Positions 38,937 to 48,151 of a stretch of 64,000 nt of DNA are shown one piece after another. The position numbers were made by a program, and so were the translations under genes. Source of the DNA: Clostridia bacterium (GTDB taxonomy: Bacteria > Bacillota > Clostridia > TANB77 > UBA1234); contig JAFTQC010000062.1 of the NCBI GenBank assembly GCA_017462965.1, forward strand, positions 62,001 to 126,000. Direction: 5' to 3'. The stretch's first letter is position 1, and each line of letters starts with the position of its first letter. Below the pieces are notes generated by a model. It saw only the letters and a list, made by a program, of their open reading frames with translations, did no database searches and was not told the origin of the DNA.

Positions 38937-40781
38937 ATGAAATTAGATAAAATATTAAAACAAGTAGAAAAACCAATTAGATACACTGGAGGAGAGCTTA
39001 ATTCTTGCATGAAAGATTTAAGGGATATTAGATGTAGAATTGCCTTTTGTTTTCCTGATGTTTATGAGATTGGTATGTCACATTTAGGACTTAAAATTTT
39101 GTATGATGTTTATAACAGAAGAAAAGATACTTATTGTGAAAGAGTTTTTGCGCCATGGGTTGATATGGAAGAAATAATGAGGAAAGAAGATATCAAGTTA
39201 TTTTCATTAGAAACGAAAACTCCTATTAATGAATTTGATTTTGTTGCTTTTACTTTGCAATATGAGATGAGTTACACGAATATTTTAAATATGCTTGATT
39301 TAGGTGGCATTAAGGTTAAGGCTGCGGATAGAAAAGATGGGGATCCTTTTGTAATGGCTGGTGGTCCTTGTGCTTATAATGCTGAACCAATCACTGATTT
39401 CATTGATTTCTTCGTTATGGGTGAAGGTGAAGAAGTTAATTTAGAAATAGTTGATTGCTATCTAAAGTGGAGAAAAGAAGGAAAATCTCGTGATGAATTT
39501 TTAGAAATGGTTGCTGAGATTGAAGGCGTATATGTTCCTAAATTTTATACTCCTGTTTATAATGAGGATGGAACGATAAAAGAATACGAAAGAAATAACG
39601 GACATGCTAAGAGAAAAGTAACGAAAAGAATTATAAAAGATTTAGATACATTAACATACCCAGAAAAGTGGATTGTTCCATTTTTAAATGTTGTTCATGA
39701 TAGAGTTATGCTTGAGATGTTTAGGGGATGTATTCGTGGATGTAGATTTTGTCAAGCGGGATATATTTATAGACCTGTTCGCGAAAAGAGCAAAGAGCGT
39801 TTGGAAAAACTTGCCGAGAGTTTAATAAGAAATACTGGCTATGAAGAAATTTCTTTAACATCGCTTAGCACAAGTGATTATAGGGATTTTCATCCGCTTG
39901 CAAATTCACTTATCGAGAAGTTTAAACCGATGAATGTCAATTTGTCACTTCCATCGCTTAGACTTGATTCTGTTTCGTTGAAGCTATTAGATGAAATAAA
40001 TCAAGTTAGAAAAAGTGGACTTACATTTGCTCCAGAGGCTGGTACACAAAGACTTCGTGATGTTATAAATAAGGGTCTTACTGAAGAGGATATTATGAAT
40101 GCTTGTAATCTAGCTTTTAGAAATGGTTGGAATACAATTAAACTTTATTTCATGATAGGACTTCCGACTGAAACGTATGAAGATTTAGATGGTATTGTTG
40201 ATATTGCAAATAAAGTCGTAGATTTATATTACAGTATTCCGAAAGAGGAAAGAACAAAAGGATTAACAGTAACTGTTAGTGCTTCAACATTTGTTCCAAA
40301 GCCTTTTACAGCATTCCAATGGTGTGGACAAAATAGCATTGAAGAAATAAAAGCTAAACAAGATTATTTGAAAAAGAATTTGACAAATAGAGCTGTTAAA
40401 TTTAATTGGCATGAGCCTGAAATAAGTGTAATAGAGGCGATTTTAGCAAAAGGAGACAGAAGACTTAACAAAGCTATTTATCATGCATGGGAGCTTGGTG
40501 CGAAATTTGATAGTTGGGGAGAATTCTTTGATTATGACAGGTGGATAAAAGCGTTTGAAGATGTAGGTGTAGATTATAAGTATTATTCAGAAAGACCAGT
40601 TTCTTTAGATGAAAAACTTGCTTGGGATCACATAAATATCTTGGTATCCAAAGAATTTTTGAAAACAGAATATGAGAAAGCAATGAACGAAACAGTTACT
40701 CCAAATTGTAGACAAAAGTGTGCTGGATGTGGTGCATCATGTGTTGGCACAGGTGTATGCTTTGAAAGGAGTGAAAAATAG
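38937..40781 (+). CDS. B12-binding-type radical SAM protein (TIGR03960 family)
   Basis: A 614-residue radical SAM enzyme. The N-terminal part (about 30-200) resembles a cobalamin-binding Rossmann domain (RIAFCFPDVYEIGMSHLGL). The SAM cluster is C265-x3-C269-x2-C272 in GCIRGCRFCQAG. Then come SLPSLRLDSVS and TFAPEAGTQRLRDVINKG. The C-terminus carries extra cysteines (CRQKCAGCGASC, GVCF), perhaps a second cluster. GAAGGAG precedes the start. The stop is directly followed by the TIGR03936 partner. In relatives the pair usually precedes rng and rplU; the reaction is not known. Confidence 0.93.
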   Translation: MKLDKILKQVEKPIRYTGGELNSCMKDLRDIRCRIAFCFPDVYEIGMSHLGLKILYDVYNRRKDTYCERVFAPWVDMEEIMRKEDIKLFSLETKTPINEFDFVAFTLQYEMSYTNILNMLDLGGIKVKAADRKDGDPFVMAGGPCAYNAEPITDFIDFFVMGEGEEVNLEIVDCYLKWRKEGKSRDEFLEMVAEIEGVYVPKFYTPVYNEDGTIKEYERNNGHAKRKVTKRIIKDLDTLTYPEKWIVPFLNVVHDRVMLEMFRGCIRGCRFCQAGYIYRPVREKSKERLEKLAESLIRNTGYEEISLTSLSTSDYRDFHPLANSLIEKFKPMNVNLSLPSLRLDSVSLKLLDEINQVRKSGLTFAPEAGTQRLRDVINKGLTEEDIMNACNLAFRNGWNTIKLYFMIGLPTETYEDLDGIVDIANKVVDLYYSIPKEERTKGLTVTVSASTFVPKPFTAFQWCGQNSIEEIKAKQDYLKKNLTNRAVKFNWHEPEISVIEAILAKGDRRLNKAIYHAWELGAKFDSWGEFFDYDRWIKAFEDVGVDYKYYSERPVSLDEKLAWDHINILVSKEFLKTEYEKAMNETVTPNCRQKCAGCGASCVGTGVCFERSEK

Positions 40782-41411
40782 ATGATAGCGAGAGTTAAGT
40801 ATAGTAAAGGTGAAGAGGTTAAATATGTAGGGCACTTAGATTCAATGCGTACGTTTGTAAGATGTATAAAAAGAACGTGCATACCTATAAAATATTCAAA
40901 TGGATTTAATCCTAGAGTTCAAATATCGTTTGCACTTCCGCTTGGCGTTGGCGTTACGAGTGATTCGGAATATTTTGATTTAGAAATAGAAAAAAAGATG
41001 AATGAAACTTTGTTAATTGGTGAGTTAAACTCAGTGTTGCCAACTGGATTTAGAGCTCAAAAAGTTACATTTGTTGAAGATAAAAAAAGTCTTATGTCGC
41101 TAGTAAAAGAGGCGGTTTATGAGATAACAATAGAAAGTAATTTTGAATTTTCAAAGATTAAAGATTTATTTGCACAGAGTGAAATTTTGATTGAGAAAGA
41201 ATCAAAAAGTAAAAAAGGAAATCAAGAAATAAATTTGAAAGATTATATAATTGACATTGATTTTGATGAAAGCGAATCAAAGATTATAGTTCGTTCGACA
41301 GCTGGAAGTGTCAACAATATGAATCCTAATTTTGTAGTACAAGCAGTTCAAAAATATGTTGGAGAAGTGGAAGATTTTGAGATACATAGAAAAGAACTAA
41401 TATTAAATTAA
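40782..41411 (+). CDS. TIGR03936/DUF2344 radical SAM-associated protein
   Basis: A 209-residue protein that starts on the base after the upstream stop codon, implying coupled translation. The family signature is at the N-terminus: RVKYSKGEEVKYVGHLDSMR, then KYSNGFNPRVQISFALPLGVG. It is always linked to TIGR03960 enzymes and probably acts with them. The usual downstream rng/rplU genes are missing here. Confidence 0.93.
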   Translation: MIARVKYSKGEEVKYVGHLDSMRTFVRCIKRTCIPIKYSNGFNPRVQISFALPLGVGVTSDSEYFDLEIEKKMNETLLIGELNSVLPTGFRAQKVTFVEDKKSLMSLVKEAVYEITIESNFEFSKIKDLFAQSEILIEKESKSKKGNQEINLKDYIIDIDFDESESKIIVRSTAGSVNNMNPNFVVQAVQKYVGEVEDFEIHRKELILN

Positions 41412-41448
41412 AAAAAGGACAAGGGGACGGTTCTCTTGTCCTTTTTTA
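41411..41448. terminator. Bidirectional terminator of repeat-family type
   Basis: AAAAAAGGACAAG pairs with CTTGTCCTTTTTT around GGGGACGGTTCT. It lies between convergent genes and serves both. The loop GGGGACGGTTCTCTT recurs in the arm at 60969-61001. Confidence 0.85.
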
Positions 41449-41454
41449 AATCTA

Positions 41455-41778
41455 TTATTTTTTCTTAAACATAAGCCCTAAAAGTTCTCCAATTAATGCT
41501 ACTACAGCATATATTCCTGCAAACACGCTAACACGCATAGGTGAATAGCTTAAAATAAAACCTGCAGGAATAAAAAGAAGAGCGGCAATTAAAGGTATAA
41601 GTAGTGAAAATCTGTGTTTTCTTCCACAAAATAGAGCAAATATAGTAAGCAAAAATATATTTATAACAAGTGAAGTCATTTCATTAATACCAGAAATTAT
41701 AGGAATAAACGAGATGATAAGTGGCATTAAATAAAATAAAAATATACATTCAATAGCAAACGGTAAATATTTTTTCAT
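41455..41778 (-). CDS. Small four-helix membrane protein
   Basis: A 107-residue protein with four hydrophobic segments (about 5-25, 34-50, 57-75, 82-103) and a basic end KKK. No family is recognised. GGAGG precedes the start codon on the minus strand. It stands alone between the DUF2344 gene and mfd. Its length and layout resemble many small uncharacterised membrane proteins of Bacillota. Confidence 0.7.
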   Translation of the reverse strand: MKKYLPFAIECIFLFYLMPLIISFIPIISGINEMTSLVINIFLLTIFALFCGRKHRFSLLIPLIAALLFIPAGFILSYSPMRVSVFAGIYAVVALIGELLGLMFKKK

Positions 41779-41835
41779 AAGTGTACCTCCTAAAACTTTA
41801 TAGAGATATTATATAGGAAGAGTGGGAAAAATGGA

Positions 41836-41864
41836 ATAGGGGTACGTCCCTTTGTCCTTTTTTT
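41836..41864. repeat. Partial repeat-family copy before mfd
   Basis: AATAGGGGTACGTCCCTTTG followed by TCCTTTTTTT keeps a GGG-TACG-TCCC core and a T-rich flank but has no second arm. Confidence 0.5.
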
Positions 41865-41872
41865 CTCAGTTA

Positions 41873-41901
41873 TTGAAGTTCTGGCGTTTTTGTGGTAAAA
41901 T
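41873..41901 (+). promoter_or_regulatory. Promoter of mfd
   Basis: TTGAAG (41873-41878), a 17-base spacer and TAAAAT (41896-41901). Confidence 0.65.
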
Positions 41902-41948
41902 GTTTAAACGTATGTTTGAAGATAAAAAAGGGAGTGAATTGCTTACAT

Positions 41949-44900
41949 ATGGATATTTTGGCCAAAGTATTACCTAAGATGAAGAAGTTCAACGACTATA
42001 TAAATGATGTTAATAAACAAAATTTTCCAATTAGCCTTTCTGGGCTTTCTGATAGTCAGAAGTCGCATTTTATTTATGCTACAAGGTTTTATTCCGAAAA
42101 GCCGATTTTGATTGTGACGTATAATGAATTGGAAATTAAAAAGTTTAGGGAAGATATGAAGTTTTTCTCAGATGAGAAGGTGCTTATTTATCCTAGAAGA
42201 GAACCAATTTATTATGATATTGATACTACAAATAAAGATATAACGATGGATAGGCTTAGTATTTATACTAAGCTTTATGGCGGTGAGTCGTGCATCATTT
42301 TGACTTCTATTGAGGCGCTTATGCAAAAGACGATTAGTAAAAATCAATTGTTTTCAAGGGTTCTGCAATTAGAAGTTGGAACGTCAATTCTTCTAGAAAA
42401 ACTTACCACTGATTTAACTAATTTAGGATATGAAAGAACTGATATGGTTGAAGGTAGAGGTCAGTTTTGTGTTAGAGGTGGAATTGTTGATGTATTCCCA
42501 CTAACAACTGAAAATCCTGTACGTATCGAATTTTGGGGAGACGAAATTGATTCTTTGAGAGCGTTCGATGTTGAATCTCAAAGAACAATTGAACCAATTA
42601 AAGAAATAAATATTTTCCCTGCTGAAGAGTTTTTGATTGATAAAGAAGAGCTAGATGCGATTGGAGATAAGATTTTGGAAAAATATCCAAGAGCAATCCA
42701 AGATGTTGAAGTTATAAAGAATGGAAATTATCTTACAAAAATAGATAAATATTTTGAGTTTTTCTATAAGGAAACTTCAACATTATTAAATTACATTTCA
42801 AAAGATACAATAGTGTTCTTGGATGAGCCTGCGAGAATTGATTCAAAGTGCAGAGCTATTGAGGGTGATAATAAAGAATTTATAGAAGCCTTCCTTGAAA
42901 AGAACGGTATTATGCCAAGTTACACGAAGGCGATGTATTCTAAAATGGATATGGATATCCTTTTAGAAGGGAAAAATATAATTAATTTGGAAAGAATTAA
43001 TGTAAGTACGCATGCAAAAAGAAACGGATACAGCTTTAGCTGTAGGGAGGTCAACTTTTTTCGTGGTTCAATGGATATATTTGTACAGGAAGTACAAGAT
43101 GCACATGATGCAGGAAAAATAGTTTTAGTTTTAGGTGGAACTATTTCTAAAGCTCGTGGTATTGCAACTATGCTTCTTGAACATAATATTCCATCGATGT
43201 TCCTTGAAAATCTAGATGAAGCATTTTTAAATTCTAAGCAAATTTTAGTTATTCCGGGAAATTTGACGGAAGGTTTTGAGTATGATGAATTAAATTTGAT
43301 AATTGCTTCTGGAGAATTGGGGAATATTAAAGATACAAAGAAACGTTCATATAAACCAGCTGTTTTTAAAGAAGGTAAAAAAGTTGTTTTCGCTGATTTA
43401 AATGTTGGTGATTATATAGTTCATGCAACGCATGGAATTGGTCAGTACGTTGGAATTCATACACTTGTAGTTGATGGAATTAAAAGAGATTATATTAAGC
43501 TTAAATATCGTGATGATGATACGATGTATATTCCTACAACTCAGCTTGATAATATTAGAAAATATATGGGTGCTGGAGATAATCCTCCAAAGCTTAATAG
43601 AATGGGAAGCAAAGAGTTTGCAAATACTAAGGCTAAAGTTAAAGCACAGCTTAAAGATATTGCGAAAGGTCTTATCGATTTGTATGCAAAAAGAAGACAA
43701 CTTAAGGGATACCAATTTGCGAAGGATACTGTATGGCAAAAGGAATTTGAAGATGCATTCCCATATCAAGAGACAGACGATCAGCTAAGATGCATCGAAG
43801 AAATTAAGGCCGATATGGAAAGTGAACGTCCTATGGATAGACTTCTTTGCGGAGATGTTGGATATGGTAAGACGGAAGTTGCAATAAGAGCGGCATTTAA
43901 AGCTGTTATGGATGGAAAGCAAGTTGCGTATTTGGTACCAACAACAGTGCTTGCGCAACAACAATATGAATCTTTTAGAGAGAGATTAAAAGATTATCCT
44001 GTTAAAGTTAATGTTTTAAATAGATTTAGATCGACCAAAGAAAAAAATCTAATCATCAAAGGTCTAAAAAGTGGCGAAATTGACATTTTAATTGGAACGC
44101 ACAGAATAATTCAAAAGGATGTCGATTTTAAAAATTTGGGACTTTTAATTGTTGATGAAGAGCATAGATTTGGTGTTGGTGACAAAGAAAAAATAAAAAA
44201 TTTAAAAACGAATGTTGATGTTTTAACAATGACGGCAACACCAATTCCAAGAACAATGCATATGTCTATCGTGGGAATTAGAGATATGAGTGTAATTTAT
44301 GAACCTCCGCATAATAGAAGACCTATTCAAACTTATGTTTTGGAGTATGATGCGGAAGTCATAAAAGAGGCCATAATAAAAGAGCTAGAGCGTGAAGGAC
44401 AAGTTTTCTATTTGTATAATCGCGTTGAAAGTATTGAGAGAAAAGCAAGTGAAATTTCTAATTTAGTTCCTGAGGCTAGAGTAGCGTTTGCTCATGGAAA
44501 AATGACTGGAACTGAGCTTGAAAATATCATGAAGGATTTCATGGAAAAGAAAATTGATGTGCTTATATGTACGACAATTTTGGAAACGGGAATAGATATA
44601 CCTAACGCAAATACAATAATCATTGAAGATGCTGATAGACTTGGTTTAGCACAGCTTTATCAAGTGAGGGGGCGTGTTGGAAGAAGTGATAGAGCGGCTT
44701 ATGCATACATAACTTACAGAAAAAATAAGGTTCTAGCAGAAGCTTCTGAAAAACGTTTGAAAGCGATAAAGGAATTTACTGAATTTGGCTCAGGATTTAA
44801 AATTGCTCTTAGAGATTTGGAAATTAGAGGAGCAGGAAATATTTTAGGTCCAGAACAACATGGACACATGGAATCGGTTGGATATGAGATGTACTGCAAG

Positions 44901-45395
44901 CTGCTAGATGAGGCAGTTCGCGAGATGCGAGGAGAAGTGGTTGCAGAAGAAATTGATACTCAGATTGATTTAAAAGTTACTGCATACATTCCAACGTCTT
45001 ATATTGAAAATGTAAATCAAAAAATTGAGGTATATCAAGATATTGCAAATATTGATAAAGAAGATCAGATTTCAGAAATTATAGATGAATTGATTGATAG
45101 ATACGGAGATGTTCCGAAAGAAGTTTATAACTTGTTAGAGGTTGCAAAAATAAAAATGTTGGCTCGCGAATTGCAAGTTATAAAAATTTCACAAAAAGAT
45201 GATAATGTAATGATTCAATTTAATGATCCTGAAAGAATTACAAATGCTTGCATTCAGATACTTATAGACATTTATAAAAACAAAATATTTTTCTCGTCAG
45301 GAGCTGTTCCATATATCACATTAAAGTTGCAATCTAAAAAGGATAGTGATATATTAGGAGAGGTTATGAAAATATTGAAGATATTGAAAGGATGA
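41949..45395 (+). CDS. mfd: Transcription-repair coupling factor Mfd
   Basis: DNA translocase that removes stalled RNA polymerase and recruits UvrA; about 1148 residues. The N-terminal UvrB-like region has RGQFCVRGGIVDVFP near 180. The CarD-like RNA polymerase interaction domain is near 490 (VGDYIVHATHGIGQYVG). The translocase has Walker A GDVGYGKTE near 635, DEEH near 737, TATPIPRTMHMS, and the C-terminal TRG region ILETGIDIPNANTII. ATG 41949 is taken as the start; GGGAG lies 13-14 bases upstream, rather far, and the in-frame codons before it overlap that site. The foldase gene begins 9 bases after the stop, an order usual in Clostridia. Confidence 0.96.
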   Translation: MDILAKVLPKMKKFNDYINDVNKQNFPISLSGLSDSQKSHFIYATRFYSEKPILIVTYNELEIKKFREDMKFFSDEKVLIYPRREPIYYDIDTTNKDITMDRLSIYTKLYGGESCIILTSIEALMQKTISKNQLFSRVLQLEVGTSILLEKLTTDLTNLGYERTDMVEGRGQFCVRGGIVDVFPLTTENPVRIEFWGDEIDSLRAFDVESQRTIEPIKEINIFPAEEFLIDKEELDAIGDKILEKYPRAIQDVEVIKNGNYLTKIDKYFEFFYKETSTLLNYISKDTIVFLDEPARIDSKCRAIEGDNKEFIEAFLEKNGIMPSYTKAMYSKMDMDILLEGKNIINLERINVSTHAKRNGYSFSCREVNFFRGSMDIFVQEVQDAHDAGKIVLVLGGTISKARGIATMLLEHNIPSMFLENLDEAFLNSKQILVIPGNLTEGFEYDELNLIIASGELGNIKDTKKRSYKPAVFKEGKKVVFADLNVGDYIVHATHGIGQYVGIHTLVVDGIKRDYIKLKYRDDDTMYIPTTQLDNIRKYMGAGDNPPKLNRMGSKEFANTKAKVKAQLKDIAKGLIDLYAKRRQLKGYQFAKDTVWQKEFEDAFPYQETDDQLRCIEEIKADMESERPMDRLLCGDVGYGKTEVAIRAAFKAVMDGKQVAYLVPTTVLAQQQYESFRERLKDYPVKVNVLNRFRSTKEKNLIIKGLKSGEIDILIGTHRIIQKDVDFKNLGLLIVDEEHRFGVGDKEKIKNLKTNVDVLTMTATPIPRTMHMSIVGIRDMSVIYEPPHNRRPIQTYVLEYDAEVIKEAIIKELEREGQVFYLYNRVESIERKASEISNLVPEARVAFAHGKMTGTELENIMKDFMEKKIDVLICTTILETGIDIPNANTIIIEDADRLGLAQLYQVRGRVGRSDRAAYAYITYRKNKVLAEASEKRLKAIKEFTEFGSGFKIALRDLEIRGAGNILGPEQHGHMESVGYEMYCKLLDEAVREMRGEVVAEEIDTQIDLKVTAYIPTSYIENVNQKIEVYQDIANIDKEDQISEIIDELIDRYGDVPKEVYNLLEVAKIKMLARELQVIKISQKDDNVMIQFNDPERITNACIQILIDIYKNKIFFSSGAVPYITLKLQSKKDSDILGEVMKILKILKG

Positions 45396-45404
45396 TTATT
45401 TAAT

Positions 45405-46442
45405 ATGGACAAAAAACAAATGGTAATAGTTTCTGTAATTGCTGCCATAGTTGTAGCTTTAGTAGTTGGAGTGGTTGTTGTTTCAGATACTACGCCAAGA
45501 CTTACTAAACAAGAGGTTTTAAAGGTTGATAATAATATTTACACAGTAGAAGAGCTAGAAAAATTTATGTATATTTCAAAAGAAGCTGATGGAGATATTG
45601 AAAAAGCTCTTACTGAAGAAGAGATGGAAACAATATATGGTGAATTTATACAATCAAAAGTGTATGCTGCTGCGGCTGATTCTAAGAAAATTTCATTCCC
45701 TAGCGGAGAAGTTGCTAGTGCGCAATCTAAGTACGATTCAAAGGCTTCTGTGTTTGAAGCACATGGCATAACATCTGGAGATTATATGAGATATGCAGAA
45801 GATAATTATAAAATGACAACCTTAATGAATAATATTTCAACGTATTATGAATTACCAGAAGATATTTATAATGAGTTCAAAAATAGTTATTCTGGAGATG
45901 ATTTGAAATCTTATTCTTTCAGAACTATGAGATTTTACTATGAAGTGCCTGCGTCTGGCGAATCTGGTGATGTAGAGCCAAAAGTTAATGAGTCTGGAGA
46001 AATTGTAGAAGATAGAAGAAAAGAATCTGTTCGTGCTAAAGCTGAAGCAGCACTTGCAGCTGTTAATAATAGCGGAGATTTTGAAAAAATCGCTGAAGAA
46101 CAAGCAGACGGAAGATATACAATAAATAATAATGGTTTAGTATATTTGAATGGAAATTTAGAGTATGCAATTGCTCCTATACTTGAATCAAAATTAGGTT
46201 CAAAAGATTTGTATGAAAAAGTAAAAGCTTTAAATGTTGGCGAAGTAACAGAAATGGTTGATGACACAGAAGGTACATCGTTTATTTTCACTAAACTTGA
46301 ATCTGTAGAAGATGGCTTTGTTGGAGAGGCTGACAAAGAAGTTAGAGAACAACTAATTTCTGAAGTACAAGAAACAATAATACTTAAAGATGTAAGCTAT
46401 CAAGAAAATATGTCAGCGTTAATACAATTTTTATATAAATAA
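45405..46442 (+). CDS. Membrane-anchored PpiC/SurA-like foldase
   Basis: A 345-residue protein with one N-terminal helix (about 7-28) and no lipobox cysteine. A SurA-N-like helical region (about 35-140) contains VDNNIYTVEELEKFMY. A parvulin-like domain follows (about 195-320: ARAKAEAALAAVNNSGDFEKIAEE-type helix, then VGEVTEMVDDTEGTSFIF). It probably assists folding of exported proteins outside the membrane. It directly follows mfd and shares its transcript. The terminator at 46456-46481 ends it. Confidence 0.85.
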   Translation: MDKKQMVIVSVIAAIVVALVVGVVVVSDTTPRLTKQEVLKVDNNIYTVEELEKFMYISKEADGDIEKALTEEEMETIYGEFIQSKVYAAAADSKKISFPSGEVASAQSKYDSKASVFEAHGITSGDYMRYAEDNYKMTTLMNNISTYYELPEDIYNEFKNSYSGDDLKSYSFRTMRFYYEVPASGESGDVEPKVNESGEIVEDRRKESVRAKAEAALAAVNNSGDFEKIAEEQADGRYTINNNGLVYLNGNLEYAIAPILESKLGSKDLYEKVKALNVGEVTEMVDDTEGTSFIFTKLESVEDGFVGEADKEVREQLISEVQETIILKDVSYQENMSALIQFLYK

Positions 46443-46455
46443 GCAAAACAAAAGA

Positions 46456-46481
46456 AAACTGCTGTAAAAAGCAGTTTTTTT
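46456..46481 (+). terminator. Intrinsic terminator after the foldase gene
   Basis: AAAACTGCT pairs with AGCAGTTTT around GTAAA, with a T run. It is 21 bases before the next start codon. Confidence 0.85.
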
Positions 46482-46502
46482 AATAAAGAGAGGTGCTATG
46501 AA

Positions 46503-47270
46503 GTGATAACTAGTAAAACGAATGATTTGATTAAATACATAAAAAGTTTAAGCCTTAAGAAGAATAGAGATGAAAGTGGAGATTTTATTGTTGAAGGTAT
46601 AAAAATGGTCAATGAAGTTGTACTTTCTGACTATAAAATCAAAAAAATTCTTATATGTGAAGAACTTTTAGGAGAATCTTTTGATGCACGAAATAATGAG
46701 GTTGAGTTCGTGTCAAAGGTTGTTTTTGAATATATTTCTGATACTAAAACTCCGCAAGGAATAATGGCTGTTGTTTCAAAGAAAGAAACATCAAAAGTTG
46801 TACTTGGAGAAAATATATTCGCGCTTGATAATGTGCAAGATCCAGGAAATTTAGGAACGATTATTAGAACTTTAGATTGTGCTGGAATAAATACGTTGCT
46901 TCTTTCAAAAGGTTGTGCAGATGAATATAACACAAAAGTTATAAGAAGTACCATGGGAGCAATATTTAGAGTAAATATTTTATCTGATTTGGAATTGAAA
47001 GAAGAGTTAGAAAAGTTAAAAGAAGATGGCTACAATTTAGTGGTTACTTCTCTTGAAGGTGCGACAAGTCTTTTTGAACATAAATTTTCGGGAAAGAATG
47101 TAATTGTAATAGGAAATGAATCAAACGGCGTAAGTAAAGAAATTCAAGAAATAGCAAATGTTAGAATAAAAATTCCTATGGTAGGACAGACGGAAAGCTT
47201 GAATGCAGGTGTTGCAGCAAGCTTGATGGCGTATGAAGTGTTGCGTACGAACAGCATGGATGCTCATTAA
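46503..47270 (+). CDS. SpoU/TrmH family RNA 2'-O-methyltransferase
   Basis: A 255-residue SAM-dependent methyltransferase that probably modifies 23S rRNA. The N-terminal substrate-binding domain (about 1-90) has KYIKSLSLKKNRDESGDFIVEG. The knotted SPOUT domain has motif 1 LDNVQDPGNLGTIIRT near 110, motif 2 VIGNESNGVSKE near 200, and motif 3 IPMVGQTESLNAGVAASL near 222. GTG 46503 follows GAGAGGTG; the nearby ATG 46498 reads into a stop after two codons. Whether it is RlmB-like or another TrmH group cannot be settled here. Confidence 0.93.
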   Translation: MITSKTNDLIKYIKSLSLKKNRDESGDFIVEGIKMVNEVVLSDYKIKKILICEELLGESFDARNNEVEFVSKVVFEYISDTKTPQGIMAVVSKKETSKVVLGENIFALDNVQDPGNLGTIIRTLDCAGINTLLLSKGCADEYNTKVIRSTMGAIFRVNILSDLELKEELEKLKEDGYNLVVTSLEGATSLFEHKFSGKNVIVIGNESNGVSKEIQEIANVRIKIPMVGQTESLNAGVAASLMAYEVLRTNSMDAH

Positions 47271-47272
47271 AT

Positions 47273-47449
47273 TTGGAAATTGGGACGGAGTCATCAACGG
47301 GGACAGCCCTTTTCATCAACGGGGACAGCCCTTTTTGATAAATAAGTAAAAATAATTTTCACTTTTATTAATACTTACATTTATCAAAAAGGGCTGTCCC
47401 CGTTGATGAAAAGGGCTGTCCCCGTTGATGACTCCGTCCCAATTTCCAA
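47273..47449. repeat. Perfect 71-bp inverted repeat with an internal duplication
   Basis: 47273-47343 is the exact reverse complement of 47379-47449; the loop is 35 bases. Each arm carries CATCAACGGGGACAGCCC twice in tandem (22-base period). The outer TTGGAAATTGGGACGG is identical to the outer arm of the element at 60969. It lies 3 bases after the methyltransferase stop and 4 bases before the end of the convergent DUF4364 gene. Confidence 0.97.
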
Positions 47450-47452
47450 TTT

Positions 47453-48001
47453 TTAATTGTTTGAAATCATATTTAAAATATCACTATAATACTCGTTTGC
47501 GTTAGCTTTCCAGTTTTCAGCGATTTTTTTTGCTTCTGATTGAGAGTTGCAAAGAATGTTTAATTCAAAAACAGTTTGATGTGCTTCTGATAGTTTACAT
47601 TTTGTTGTGTATGTATTATTGTTTTCTGGTATGTATTCAGCAGAAATAATAAGTTCGTTTGTGACATCTTTTAAAAGACTCTTTGTAATTAAGTTTAGCT
47701 TGTGTTTTATGATACCAGGGAGCATATTTTCAGTTAATTCAAGAACTTCAGAACCAAGAGAAGTGATTTCATAAAACCATTCCTCGTTTTGTTTATAACT
47801 CATAATATATTTTTTTTCGACAAGATCTGAAAGCAAATGCTGGAAATAATAATAATTAAAGCCTTCGAAATCATAAAGAAGCTTTAAAATTTGAAGATTA
47901 GATAGGGTACAATTAACATTGTGCATCAAATATAAAATTATTAATTTATTTTCGGCAAGTGTCTCGCCACTTTCAGGAATTGTATTATTATTTTCATTCA
48001 T
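47453..48001 (-). CDS. DUF4364 family winged-helix protein
   Basis: A 182-residue cytoplasmic protein. The N-terminal half looks like a winged helix (NKLIILYLMHNV, LSNLQILKLLYDFEGFNYYYFQ, LVEKKYIMSY) and the rest is a small alpha/beta domain. This is a conserved Clostridia family of unknown function, probably a transcriptional regulator. The start at 48001 is preceded by AAAGGTGATTTT; the in-frame ATG 7 codons upstream lies before the ribosome site. It has a promoter back to back with that of the sigma factor gene. Confidence 0.85.
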   Translation of the reverse strand: MNENNNTIPESGETLAENKLIILYLMHNVNCTLSNLQILKLLYDFEGFNYYYFQHLLSDLVEKKYIMSYKQNEEWFYEITSLGSEVLELTENMLPGIIKHKLNLITKSLLKDVTNELIISAEYIPENNNTYTTKCKLSEAHQTVFELNILCNSQSEAKKIAENWKANANEYYSDILNMISNN

Positions 48002-48052
48002 AAAATCACCTTTATAACTCAAAATATGGGAGAAATCCCTCTATTCGAGTGC

Positions 48053-48081
48053 ATTATATCACGAAAAAATGTTATAAGCAA
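48053..48081 (-). promoter_or_regulatory. Promoter of the DUF4364 gene
   Basis: Minus strand: TTGCTT (48076-48081), a 17-base spacer and TATAAT (48053-48058). Confidence 0.7.
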
Positions 48082-48085
48082 GTTA

Positions 48086-48114
48086 TTGTATGGCTAGCAG
48101 ATTTATGCTACAAT
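48086..48114 (+). promoter_or_regulatory. Promoter of the ECF sigma operon
   Basis: TTGTAT (48086-48091), a 17-base spacer and TACAAT (48109-48114). Its -35 is only 4 bases from the -35 of the divergent DUF4364 promoter, so one bound protein could affect both. Confidence 0.7.
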
Positions 48115-48151
48115 TCAAAGTGGAGAAAGTTCTAGAAAAGGTGGTGATTGT

